Below, in pieces: positions 1 to 6,743 of a stretch of DNA of 9,597 nt. Numbering within the stretch: position 1 is the first letter of the stretch; the number at the start of each line of letters is the position of its first letter. The notes under the pieces were generated by a model, which ran no database searches, was not told where the DNA came from, and worked only from the letters and a program-made list of their open reading frames with translations. The DNA is taken from the NCBI GenBank assembly GCA_937892105.1, contig CALAUZ010000379.1, positions 1-9,597 of the forward strand, in the 5' to 3' direction. Made by a program: the position numbers and the translations under genes. Source of the stretch: an uncultured Fretibacterium sp. GTDB taxonomy: Bacteria > Synergistota > Synergistia > Synergistales > Aminobacteriaceae.

Positions 1-2
1 GA

Positions 3-296
3 GTCACTGTGCCAGAAATAACAAGCGATTTAATGAACTATCAGGACAACAGCGGCTATTTCTATGAATATGACTGCAAAAGCGATAACATTCTGGAACT
101 TAAACCGATTTGTGACGATAAACGATGTCAGACGATCGGCTATATCGGTAATAAAGAGATATTTCAACCCCTCCTTACCAGTGGATTAAAAGGCGTTGAC
201 CGCATAGTACCAATTGGTAAAACAATGGATTTCGACTTAATATGGGATAGCTATAACTTGCCAGCTATGTTGACGAGAAACGTTGCTTTGCGATAA
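3..296 (+). CDS. Acyl-CoA reductase (LuxC family), C-terminal fragment
   Basis: The frame is open to the left edge, so this is the 3' end of a longer gene, and the GTG at position 9 is probably internal. About 97 residues are visible. The segment CQTIGY, then GVDRIVPIGK, then DFDLIWDSYNL followed by a closing LTRNV resembles the C-terminal end of the acyl-CoA reductase family (LuxC, PF05893). That family reduces fatty acyl thioesters to aldehydes with NADPH, usually together with an acyl-protein synthetase (LuxE). The catalytic cysteine region lies outside the window and cannot be checked. It ends with TAA and is followed within ten bases by a strong hairpin. This marks the left border of the accessory region, and nothing ties it functionally to the genes that follow. 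Family assignment is from remembered sequence pattern only. Confidence 0.7.
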   Translation, partial: VTVPEITSDLMNYQDNSGYFYEYDCKSDNILELKPICDDKRCQTIGYIGNKEIFQPLLTSGLKGVDRIVPIGKTMDFDLIWDSYNLPAMLTRNVALR

Positions 297-304
297 GAAA
301 TGCA

Positions 305-332
305 CCACAAGGGATTTTACGATCCTTTGTGG
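305..332 (+). terminator. Hairpin after the acyl-CoA reductase gene
   Basis: Arms CCACAAGGGAT (305-315) and ATCCTTTGTGG (322-332) pair over 11 positions with one G-T wobble and a 6-base loop. It starts 9 bases after the stop codon, the usual place for a terminator. No run of T follows, so it is not a classical intrinsic terminator. It may stabilise the 3' end or work with Rho. The rest of 333-533 shows no gene or RNA that I recognise. Confidence 0.5.
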
Positions 333-533
333 GAGTTCGATCTTTGTAGAGTTATTTCCAGTCATCAGAACGCTATTGAACTGATCCGAAGAACTTATAA
401 CTGAATTTTATAGTAGACGTTGAGAACTTTTCTACATGGTTTGCCATCTTTAGCGTGCAAGCATTCTAAAAGGCCTTCTGAATAATAGCGGGGGTTTTGT
501 AGTTCTCGATTCATGCCTCTCTATGCCATCTGT

Positions 534-615
534 TTGCTCTTAGCCGTGATTATAGTATAATCTAAAAACTGCTTAGATTATGATTCACTTATTGCCTCTG
601 TTAAATAATCTAAAA
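534..615 (+). promoter_or_regulatory. Promoter and operator-like repeats of the Pycsar operon
   Basis: A perfect TATAAT lies at 556-561. The best -35 candidate is poor (TTGCTC, 534-539, 16 bp away), which suggests a regulated promoter. The -10 box overlaps a perfect inverted repeat, ATAATCTAA (557-565) and TTAGATTAT (573-581), with a 7-base spacer. The left arm recurs as a direct repeat, ATAATCTAAAA at 557-567 and 605-615. The expected start of transcription, near 568, falls inside the palindrome, so a bound protein would block initiation. An alternative reading is RNA structure, because 573-581 can pair with either neighbouring copy. The 5' untranslated region would be about 105 bases. Confidence 0.55.
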
Positions 616-674
616 TCTAGAAATACAGCAGGAGTATAAGAATTTTATAAAAATGAAAGAGGAAAAAACGAATT

Positions 675-1337
675 ATGCGTACTCTAAACACTCAATTCAG
701 TTATCTCAATGCCGCGATAAATGATCTATCAAGCTGTATTCGTTTTATGGATACAAAAGTCGCTGCGATCATAGCTGCAGATATGCTCTTATTGACAGCC
801 TTAATAAGTAAGGACATTGATTTCCTTTCATTGATAAAAAACTTTGATTTTTCCTGTTGCAAGATTATTCTGTGGATTGCTACTTGTTGCTTCATTTACA
901 ATACTGCGAGAGTTTACTATGTTGGTATTTCAACGTTGTTGGCGCGTATCGCTAAGACAGAAGGAAGTATTGATATCGTTGGAGCGAAATCTGGCAGAAA
1001 AAATACAACTAACATTGAGCGGTCATCGTGGTTTATCTCAGAAGATTGCTATCAGATAGAGGATTATCTCTCTGACTTTGAAAACAAGACATCTGAAAGT
1101 TTAATCCAGGAAATGGCGAAAGAGCTTTACAAACTTAATGGGATTAATAGAGTTAAGATGAGGAAAGCGAACGCGGTATTGAAATCATTTGGTTTGTCTT
1201 TAATTTCTGCTGTTGCGATTATTCTGTTGGCTTTTGCTGAGCCTTATTTATATACGCAAACCACGCAGACTGTGGGCATCTCACATGACGTCATGTCAGC
1301 AACCGAATACAGGGAAACATCGCAAGACATAAAATAA
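675..1337 (+). CDS. pycTM: Pycsar effector PycTM, three-helix membrane protein
   Basis: A 220-residue protein with the layout of the Pycsar transmembrane effector family. The N-terminal block has the typical RFMDTKVAAI at about residues 23-32 and runs straight into helix 1 (about 28-45). Helix 2 is at about 62-84. A charged cytoplasmic stretch follows, with an amphipathic segment at about 140-170 (IQEMAKELYKLNGIN, then KMRKANAVLK). Helix 3 is at about 172-192, with a short polar tail. In the known system, binding of cCMP or cUMP makes PycTM damage the inner membrane, so infected cells die before phage release. ATG 675 is preceded by AAAGAGGAA at 657-665. The cyclase gene follows directly, so both are almost certainly one transcript. 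Family and neighbour support each other. Here the effector precedes the cyclase. Confidence 0.85.
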   Translation: MRTLNTQFSYLNAAINDLSSCIRFMDTKVAAIIAADMLLLTALISKDIDFLSLIKNFDFSCCKIILWIATCCFIYNTARVYYVGISTLLARIAKTEGSIDIVGAKSGRKNTTNIERSSWFISEDCYQIEDYLSDFENKTSESLIQEMAKELYKLNGINRVKMRKANAVLKSFGLSLISAVAIILLAFAEPYLYTQTTQTVGISHDVMSATEYRETSQDIK

Positions 1338-1366
1338 TAACCATGAACAAGGAGGAAGCACCTCAA

Positions 1367-2089
1367 ATGTCAATATCGATTATGAGTGATGGCGAGATTG
1401 ATGAAATTTATACTTCTACACGCGATCGCCTAAACAAGGCCAAAGAGAGTCTCCGTGACGTTGTTAAAAAATCGGTATCATTATCAGAAAGTGCTATCTC
1501 AAATAATGTAGTGCCAGGCTATAACTCTGAAGAACTTGATTTTGGCGCGTATAAGCAAGACACATTTGCTGTACTTTTCGTTGATATGAGGGGCTCAACT
1601 CAAAGAGCCCAGAGAATTGGGGCTAAGAAACCTTTTCTAACAATGCACACTTTTATCCCGGCTCTATTGCAGGTGATAAAGCGTTATAGAGGTTTTGTTA
1701 TCGATATTATGGGCGATGGCATCATGGTACTCTTTGAAAAAGATGAAACAGCGATAAATCGAGCCGCATTTTGTGGCTTGGATATTCTGAGAGCTAAGGA
1801 TCGAGTTATTAATAAAATTTTACGAGAAGAGAATATTGAATTAGTAAACATAGGCATTGGAATAACTTATGGAGATGTAGTAGTCACAAAAATTGGCATA
1901 AACAGTGTATACGATGTGAAAGTATTTGGCGATTGTGTAAATTCAGCCTCCAAATATTCCAATGGTGAAAACGTGATAAAAGTATCTCAAGAAATTGAAG
2001 ACGGTTGGCCTTCCGGTCTTGGCGGTAGAATAAGGTTTACCCCACCTTCTGAAAACGGAAGTCGTGAAGTGATTATTCCTCAGTCATAA
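1367..2089 (+). CDS. pycC: Pycsar pyrimidine nucleotide cyclase PycC
   Basis: A class III cyclase of 240 residues. It would convert CTP or UTP to cCMP or cUMP on phage infection and so switch on PycTM next door. The core shows VDMRGST (72-78, metal ligand D73), MGDG (115-118, second metal ligand D117), GIGITYGDVV (163-172) and FGDCVNSASK (187-196). N192 fits the conserved asparagine. The position four residues later, usually arginine in class III cyclases, is K196. There are no transmembrane, HAMP or sensor domains, as expected for PycC and unlike many housekeeping adenylate cyclases. I place the start at ATG 1367, behind AAGGAGG (1349-1355). An in-frame ATG at 1343 would add 8 residues but has no ribosome binding site. 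Base specificity (C or U) cannot be told from sequence by eye. The PycTM neighbour is the main reason to prefer a pyrimidine cyclase over an adenylate cyclase. Confidence 0.85.
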   Translation: MSISIMSDGEIDEIYTSTRDRLNKAKESLRDVVKKSVSLSESAISNNVVPGYNSEELDFGAYKQDTFAVLFVDMRGSTQRAQRIGAKKPFLTMHTFIPALLQVIKRYRGFVIDIMGDGIMVLFEKDETAINRAAFCGLDILRAKDRVINKILREENIELVNIGIGITYGDVVVTKIGINSVYDVKVFGDCVNSASKYSNGENVIKVSQEIEDGWPSGLGGRIRFTPPSENGSREVIIPQS

Positions 2090-2100
2090 ACACGCAAATA

Positions 2101-2132
2101 CCGCCACTTCATAAAACCGGTGGAATTTTGCT
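2101..2132 (+). terminator. Possible weak terminator of the Pycsar operon
   Basis: Twelve bases after the pycC stop, CCGCC (2101-2105) or CCACT (2104-2108) can pair with GGTGG (2119-2123), each with one G-T wobble. AATTTTGCTT follows. The stem is short and the T tract modest. Position is the best argument for it. Confidence 0.3.
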
Positions 2133-2238
2133 TAGTTTTCAAATGAAGTACATTCAAGCAGGTTCAAGCTACTGCTCTCGATCTGCAAGTGATTATTTCG
2201 GTCTGAAAACGCATCAGTTCCGTTAGTCCTTGTATTCC

Positions 2239-2965
2239 TTGCGATGGTGAAATCGACTATCGTAAAGCTGAAATTTGCAGGTCAGTACTTAATCGTATTC
2301 AGAATTAAGTTCTGCCCTGTGTACATTTTTGTGGCTTGTATAGAAGGATTGTTGTCTGCTTATGGTTATACTTTGCTCTATGAAGCGGGTTTTAGTCCTG
2401 CACACGGTGAAACAAGAGCAATATAATTTTTCAACAATGCGTGTAGAACCGCACGAGTCCGCAAGTCTGTGTAAATAATCAAACAAGAGACTGGCTAATT
2501 ACAACAGAGCCGTGACCAATGATCTGGAAACCCACCATATTATATTTCATATTTCCTTATCAAACGGCGTTAGCAAATATCGCCCCTTATTCACAGAAAC
2601 ACACTAATTCCAGAACTTTAACTCTTCACTACTTGGGCGTAGCCCGCCTATGGCTAACCAAGAAGCTATTCACCAACGGGGTTAATGAAAAATAATATGT
2701 TTGGCGAGTACCCCCCATCCACCCTCACCACCAAAAATATATACTCATTAAAAAAAGATATCCCTTCCCTCATTCCCTAATATTGGCGCAAAGCCAAAAA
2801 CTTTATTATCTCTCGCAACTCCCCTAATCCATTTTCAAACAAATACTACCTTGTCGCCCTTGTTAGCACTGATACTCTCCTGATACGTTCTTACCTTCTC
2901 ATGTTATAATTTTTTATTATGGATATTTTGATTTGAGTTGTGTGCAGGAACAACTGCTAATAACA
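2239..2965 (+). repeat. Upstream element, copy A (paralogous to 4981-5835)
   Basis: This gene-free stretch is a diverged copy of the one before the second nuclease gene. Block X has TTGCGATG (2239-2246), GAAATTTG (2270-2277), GGTCAGT (2280-2286) and a 20-base string at 2313-2332 that matches 5651-5670 at 19 positions. An intermediate block has CTGTGTAAAT and ATTACAA (about 2468-2503, matching about 5225-5272). Block Y (2575-2676) aligns along its length with 5405-5510. Block Z (2869-2965) holds the promoter. A pyrimidine-rich stretch (2705-2850), with a small hairpin TTGGC/GCCAA at 2783-2797, has no match in copy B. No convincing reading frame is preserved between copies, so the element is probably non-coding or a very old gene remnant. 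Confidence 0.7.
2869..2910 (+). promoter_or_regulatory. Promoter of the AAA-ATPase-like/PDDEXK gene
   Basis: An extended -10, TGTTATAAT (2902-2910), is preceded by two CTGATAC boxes 11 bp apart (2869-2875 and 2880-2886). CTGATA at 2880-2885 could serve as a weak -35 with a 19 bp spacer. The same pair of boxes, a CCTTCTC string and TATAAT occur before the second nuclease gene, so the arrangement is conserved. The 11 bp spacing, about one helical turn, would suit a regulator binding one face of the DNA. Confidence 0.55.
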
Positions 2966-3038
2966 ATCGAAGCCGAAACTAAAATCGGAACTAAGACCAC
3001 TAAAATAGAATTGAAAATTGAAGGGAGAGTGAACAGCA

Positions 3039-4712
3039 ATGCCAGTAGCGTCAGCAAAATCAAAACAGCCATCAGAACAGCCGCTAATAACACCAACAAC
3101 GTCCAAACAGCCGTCAGCACCACGTAAACTGCCAATAGGAATACAAGATTTCCCTAGTTTGAAAAAGGACGACTACCTTTATGTAGATAAAACTGAATAC
3201 ATTTATAATTTAATTAACACAGGGAAATATTATTTTCTCAGCCGCCCAAGGCGATTCGGGAAGAGTCTGCTCACGTCAACTATGGCGGCTTATTGGGAAG
3301 GGAAGGAGGAACTGTTCATAAATCTCAAGATTGCGGAACTTGAGCAAAGCAGTAATGATCCTTTGACTACTTGGACTCCTCACCCTGTCTTTTACTTTGA
3401 CTTTAACGGTGTAAATTATCAAGAAGGAAGTTCTGCGCTTGAAAATAAACTCGAAAGTAAACTCACAGATTGGGAAGCCATTTACGGAGACACATTTCAT
3501 GAGCGTCAATTAGGAGAGCGGTTTCATAAACTATTGCAGTTAGCCTGTGAGAAGACAGGGCAGAAAGCAGTAGTGCTTGTAGATGAATATGATAAACCGC
3601 TATTGGACGTTATGGAACAGCCCGAACTTGAGCAACACAATAAAGCTGTGTTTAAGGGCTTCTTCAGCGTATTGAAAGAAGCTGATAAGTACATAAAGTT
3701 TGTGTTCATCACTGGAGTAACGAAATTTGAGAAGGTCAGCATCTTCAGCGATTTGAATCAACTGCGCGATATATCCTTCAGTAAGGAATATGCGGGTCTT
3801 TGTGGGATTACAGAGCAGGAGATGCGTGAATATTTCTTACCAGAAATTCTGGCTGTGGCCGAGGAACAATGTCTATCAACAGAAGAATGCTTCACTCAAT
3901 TAAAACAAAAATATGATGGCTACCACTTTCATAAGACTGGTATTGGGGTTTATAATCCATTTAGCCTTCTAAATGCTTTTGCAGATAAGGCGTTTGGCTC
4001 ATACTGGTTTTCAACAGGCACTCCTACGTTCCTTGTGAATAGAATAACTAATACTGATTTTGATGTTAAGAAACTGACAGATAGTTCTCTCTATGCTGAT
4101 GAGCAAACTCTCTCAGACTATAGGGCAGATAATCCCGATCTTGTTCCTCTTCTTTATCAGACCGGTTACTTAACTATTGTAGGTTTTGATTCTTCGTCAG
4201 GAGAATACACGCTGTCATTTCCGAATAACGAAGTTAAATACGGTTTTCTCAAAAGTCTAATAAAGGGATATTCGCCAAAATACGGCTCAAGTTCAGGGAA
4301 GAATGTTTTTGCGCTTAAAAGACATGCCGAGACAGGCAATCTTGATGGAATAAAAGATGTTTTGACAGCTCTTTTCTCAAGTATGCCATATTCGACAACT
4401 GAGAAGAAATATCCTGTTGAGCATTATTTCCAGTCGATGTTCTTTTTGATATTCACATTATTGGGAGAACTTATAGAGTGTGAAATACATTCGGCTAACG
4501 GAAGGGCTGATTGTATTCTTATAACCAAAAGGTTCATATATCTCTTTGAATTCAAAATTAATGGGAAAGCTGAAGAAGCAATAAAGCAGATTGATGAAAA
4601 GGGGTATGCGCTGCCGTTTGCGGCAGAATATGAAAGGAAGCTGTATAAAATCGGCGTTGTATTCGATTCTAAGAAGAGAACGCTGAAAGACTGGAAAGTT
4701 GCAGAGGGATAA
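3039..4712 (+). CDS. AAA-ATPase-like protein with C-terminal PD-(D/E)XK nuclease domain
   Basis: A 557-residue protein of the AAA-ATPase_like (PF09820) plus PDDEXK_9 (PF08011) family. Residues 30-66 carry the family opening LPIGIQDF and YLYVDKTEYIYNL. RPRRFGKSLL (69-78) is the Walker A region, and VVLVDEYDKPLL (178-189) the Walker B region. TGVTKFEKVSIFSDLNQL (225-242) is a further family motif. The C-terminal nuclease signature is GRADCIL (488-494), then YLFEFK (501-506), giving D491 and E504-x-K506. All key residues look present. Biochemical function is not established for the family, which is often present in many copies in gut and oral anaerobes. The first 29 residues are an S/P/Q/T-rich extension before the family start. 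ATG 3039 follows AAGGGAGA (3021-3028). It has its own promoter and no operon partner. Family confidence is high; a role in defence or mobility is inference. Confidence 0.9.
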   Translation: MPVASAKSKQPSEQPLITPTTSKQPSAPRKLPIGIQDFPSLKKDDYLYVDKTEYIYNLINTGKYYFLSRPRRFGKSLLTSTMAAYWEGKEELFINLKIAELEQSSNDPLTTWTPHPVFYFDFNGVNYQEGSSALENKLESKLTDWEAIYGDTFHERQLGERFHKLLQLACEKTGQKAVVLVDEYDKPLLDVMEQPELEQHNKAVFKGFFSVLKEADKYIKFVFITGVTKFEKVSIFSDLNQLRDISFSKEYAGLCGITEQEMREYFLPEILAVAEEQCLSTEECFTQLKQKYDGYHFHKTGIGVYNPFSLLNAFADKAFGSYWFSTGTPTFLVNRITNTDFDVKKLTDSSLYADEQTLSDYRADNPDLVPLLYQTGYLTIVGFDSSSGEYTLSFPNNEVKYGFLKSLIKGYSPKYGSSSGKNVFALKRHAETGNLDGIKDVLTALFSSMPYSTTEKKYPVEHYFQSMFFLIFTLLGELIECEIHSANGRADCILITKRFIYLFEFKINGKAEEAIKQIDEKGYALPFAAEYERKLYKIGVVFDSKKRTLKDWKVAEG

Positions 4713-4786
4713 TAGATGATACAGGTGTAACAGTCTATTTACCTTATTCTATTCGTGCGCCAAAATTAAGAAGTGACACGAAGGAA

Positions 4787-4816
4787 CATGAAGGGATCGG
4801 CATTTACGCCTTCATG
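4787..4816 (+). terminator. Hairpin after the AAA/PDDEXK gene
   Basis: Perfect 8-base arms CATGAAGG (4787-4794) and CCTTCATG (4809-4816) with a 14-base loop, 75 bases past the stop codon. No T run follows. It may act with the larger hairpin at 4833-4887 as a transcript end. Confidence 0.35.
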
Positions 4817-4832
4817 ATGTGCGGCTTGAAGA

Positions 4833-4887
4833 ATTTTCTATTTCGCCTCGATTTCAAAATGCGCCCAAATGCGGCAAAATAGAAAAT
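4833..4887. repeat. Long AT-rich inverted repeat
   Basis: Arms at 4833-4847 (begins ATTTTCTATTT, ends GCC) and 4873-4887 (begins GGC, ends AAATAGAAAAT) pair at 14 of 15 positions around a 25-base loop. It could be a transcription end for the upstream gene or the boundary of the repeated element that begins about 100 bases later. The flanks carry no target-site duplication that I can see, so I do not call it a transposon end. Confidence 0.5.
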
Positions 4888-4943
4888 AATTGCGAACTAT
4901 CACAGTGTCCTAACAATGTGCTATGTCTCTATATTTCTTTTTA

Positions 4944-4965
4944 ATGGCCGATACATGGCCGGTAT
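4944..4965 (+). repeat. Imperfect 11-bp tandem repeat with GGCCG core
   Basis: ATGGCCGATAC (4944-4954) is followed directly by ATGGCCGGTAT (4955-4965), two mismatches in 11. A related GATACATGGCCGG string recurs near 9053-9065. Confidence 0.5.
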
Positions 4966-5235
4966 AGGAAGGACAAGAATCAGGCTACAAGGAAATAACT
5001 CGACCGTCATAAACGCAAAATAAGGCCGGTTAATTTGCCCTTTAGAGTTGATACCGTTTGTTGAAATAAGACGCAAAATAGTGGCACTGTGGCAGCTTCT
5101 TGTAGCGGTTTCAGGTGGCTTTGCGCTTATAAACACGAATGAATGGCCATGAAGAGCGGAGCTATTTCTCCTTCCTGCCCACAGCGAGAAAAACCTGTTT
5201 CTGCGTCAAGGTAAATAGAGAGGGCTGTGTAAATC

Positions 5236-5259
5236 GTCAAGCGGTCAAGCAGTCAAGCG
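5236..5259 (+). repeat. Three tandem 8-bp units GTCAAGCR
   Basis: GTCAAGCG, GTCAAGCA and GTCAAGCG lie directly end to end. The matching place in copy A has only about one unit, so this is a local expansion after the two elements diverged. Confidence 0.8.
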
Positions 5260-5745
5260 GGCTGATTACAAGTTGCTCGAATAATATCCCGGCTACTCCT
5301 ATAATCCCGAATGTCCAGGCAATTTTAAGGACGGGTCAGCGAGGCAAAGCTACGCAACTGCGGAAGCTCGCCAGCTTATTTCCCTTCAACAACTTCGTTG
5401 GTCAATATATCGCCACACCCTTATTCATAAACACAGTAAAATCCAGAACGTGAACAGCTATCTTAATGGCCGAAGCCCCCCTGTGGGCATCCAAGACGTT
5501 ATTCAGCAACAATGCTTTGAAATCTTAATACGCTTGCGATGTACCGAGGGGATCGAAGGCTATACAGGCTAGAAACTTGACCGTTATAAAATCGAAATTT
5601 GGCCGGTCAGTTTCAGCCCCTAGGTTTAACCCTCTAGCAAAATTGAATCGTGCCCTGAGTACATTTTTGTTGCCATTGCCCCAGTAATTGCGACTTGTGT
5701 AGTCATAAACCTGTACAAAAACATGTCATGAGAAATGGTTACACT

Positions 5746-5794
5746 CTGATACTATCCTGATATGTTTCCGCTATGTTTCCGCCTTCTCTATAAT
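5746..5794 (+). promoter_or_regulatory. Promoter of the Rpn-like gene, with an 11-bp tandem duplication
   Basis: CTGATAC (5746-5752) and CTGATAT (5757-5763), again 11 bp apart, are followed by TATAAT (5789-5794), the same layout as before the first nuclease gene. TATGTTTCCGC is duplicated exactly (5761-5771 and 5772-5782). This puts 26 bp rather than 15 between the second box and the -10, so promoter strength may have changed. Confidence 0.5.
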
Positions 5795-5851
5795 TTATTA
5801 TAAATATCAATATGAGATGCTAATAACAACTAAAAAATAAAAACGTGAAAA

Positions 5852-6025
5852 ATGCGAAAGGAAATGTACAAACACGCAGACTACACAGAAAGAGCCGATA
5901 ATCAACTCGACACGCGCTTCGAGTGACAGTGGTCAAGTGCGTCAAGTGACGGTAAGGGCGTATCAAAGGCCGCACTCAACCCTCTTAAAAACAAAGACTG
6001 GGAAACTGCTTCATTAGCGGCTCTG
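5852..6025 (+). other. In-frame 5' extension of the Rpn-like gene, cut by TGA at 5924
   Basis: From ATG 5852 the frame runs MRKEMYKHADYTERADNQL and on to Glu, then TGA (5924-5926). It continues in the same frame, without another stop, into the gene annotated from 6026. Between the TGA and 6026 it reads QWSSASSDGKG, then ALNPLKNKDWETASLAAL, which looks coding. There is no ATG, GTG or TTG between the TGA and ATG 6026. The simplest reading is a nonsense mutation or sequencing error in a longer gene. A near-perfect 9-bp tandem repeat (GTCAAGTGC then GTCAAGTGA, 5932-5949) lies beside it. No clear ribosome binding site precedes 5852. Confidence 0.55.
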
Positions 6026-6721
6026 ATGTTCTCGATAAGAGGATATAAGGACAGGCTTTCTGAAACACGTGGCGTTAAGCTCAATTCAAAAAGCCGGGAG
6101 ATTGATGTCAGGATTATTGATAAACACGCTCCAACATCGTCAGCCGCTACATCAAAACCAGCAGGGGCGGCAGGGCAGTCAGACTGTGGGCAGGCAGAAC
6201 AGGCAGAAGTTGCAGATGCTCGAATTAACAACGCAATCGCCTATTTCTTCGAGAGGCATAATTTCATCGATCTGAAGAACCCTAGAGAAAATCTGAACAT
6301 CGATGTCTTCTGGAAAGGAAGCAGCTATGCCGCCCAGTACAAAAGTCGTGGGTATGATGATACGATCAACAAATACGGCGTGAATACTAGGCAGATGAGT
6401 GACATAACGCTGACGTCCCTTCGTATGACTAAGCCTGAGAAGCTATTAACTTATCTTCTTGATCACGGCTACAGAATTTCCCAGCATTTCCCTGGCGTTT
6501 ATTACATCTCAGGGATAGCAGAATTAAAAATTCAAATAGTTGTCGGCTATGAGCTTGAAGGGGACGAATTCATTCCTCTCCGTGTTCAGAAAGAAAACGC
6601 GTCTGAGGAAGACATCAGGAAGTTTATTGAAATGTGCGGAGCATTGACAGAGCAGGCTGACAAGGACATGGCCGAAAACGTCATGCAGATCAGTATCGCA
6701 AATAATTCAGGAGACTTATAG
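6026..6721 (+). CDS. Rpn-like PD-(D/E)XK nuclease, probably broken at both ends
   Basis: From ATG 6026 the frame has 231 codons. The sequence resembles Rpn-family/PD-(D/E)XK 'putative transposase' proteins of anaerobes: EIDVRIIDKHAPT (25-37), RINNAIAYFFERHNFIDLK (66-84, with D82-x-K84 as candidate active-site pair), LNIDVFWKGSSYAAQYKS (90-107), FPGVYYISG (155-163) and the ending VMQISIANN (219-227). E. coli Rpn proteins are DNA endonucleases linked to recombination and phage defence. Two oddities stand out. The gene has no ribosome binding site at 6026 and an open frame upstream across a TGA. It also stops at TAG 6719 just where family members continue into an EGR-rich tail, which is found in the next ORF. 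Residues 37-63 are a low-complexity insert containing an exact 9-bp duplication (6191-6208). Family confidence is moderate; whether it is active is doubtful. Confidence 0.65.
   Translation: MFSIRGYKDRLSETRGVKLNSKSREIDVRIIDKHAPTSSAATSKPAGAAGQSDCGQAEQAEVADARINNAIAYFFERHNFIDLKNPRENLNIDVFWKGSSYAAQYKSRGYDDTINKYGVNTRQMSDITLTSLRMTKPEKLLTYLLDHGYRISQHFPGVYYISGIAELKIQIVVGYELEGDEFIPLRVQKENASEEDIRKFIEMCGALTEQADKDMAENVMQISIANNSGDL
6191..6208 (+). repeat. In-frame 9-bp tandem duplication
   Basis: CAGGCAGAA occurs twice end to end and encodes QAEQAE inside the low-complexity insert of the Rpn-like protein. The length keeps the frame. Confidence 0.85.
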
Positions 6722-6743
6722 AAAGATCGTGGAGGAGACGAAA

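Larger units (their letters stand above)
4981..5835 (+). repeat. Upstream element, copy B (paralogous to 2239-2965)
   Basis: Diverged copy of the element before the first nuclease gene, in the same orientation and again immediately upstream of a PD-(D/E)XK-type gene. Block order is X' (4981-5040), intermediate (about 5106-5272), Y (5405-5510), X (5533-5670), Z (5746-5835). X' and X match each other: CAGGCTA, GACCGT and GGCCGGT occur in the same order. Copy B therefore has an extra X block. Differences from copy A include local tandem growth, for example GTCAAGCR three times at 5236-5259. The stretch is about 1.1 kb long without a credible gene. The longest frame in it (104 codons, about 5139-5453) is not kept in copy A. 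Confidence 0.65.

Noticed and set aside
1343..1366. ATG 1343 as start of pycC
   Set aside because: No ribosome binding site precedes it, whereas ATG 1367 follows AAGGAGG; both are in the same frame, so the choice changes only 8 residues.
2244..2426. 60-codon frame in element copy A
   Set aside because: The aligned part of copy B has no matching frame, so it is probably accidental.
2933..3127. Plus-strand 64-codon frame upstream of and overlapping the AAA/PDDEXK gene
   Set aside because: Starts at TTG without a ribosome binding site, is low-complexity and overlaps the real gene in another frame.
2917..3135. Minus-strand 72-codon frame encoding a very hydrophobic peptide
   Set aside because: It is the complement of K/T/N/A-rich leader and N-terminal coding sequence of the AAA/PDDEXK gene; hydrophobicity follows from that composition and the region is explained by the plus-strand promoter, ribosome binding site and gene.
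4833..4887. Insertion sequence terminal repeats
   Set aside because: The arms are only 25 bases apart, with no transposase between them and no target-site duplication.
5236..5259. CRISPR-like array
   Set aside because: The 8-bp units are directly adjacent without spacers, and no Cas gene is present.
5139..5453. 104-codon plus-strand frame in element copy B
   Set aside because: Lies in the repeated element whose other copy does not keep the frame; composition is not protein-like and no ribosome binding site is evident.
5924..5926. TGA as selenocysteine or reassigned codon
   Set aside because: No selenocysteine insertion structure is apparent, the surrounding family is not a selenoprotein, and intact genes use TGG for Trp, so a lesion or read error is simpler.
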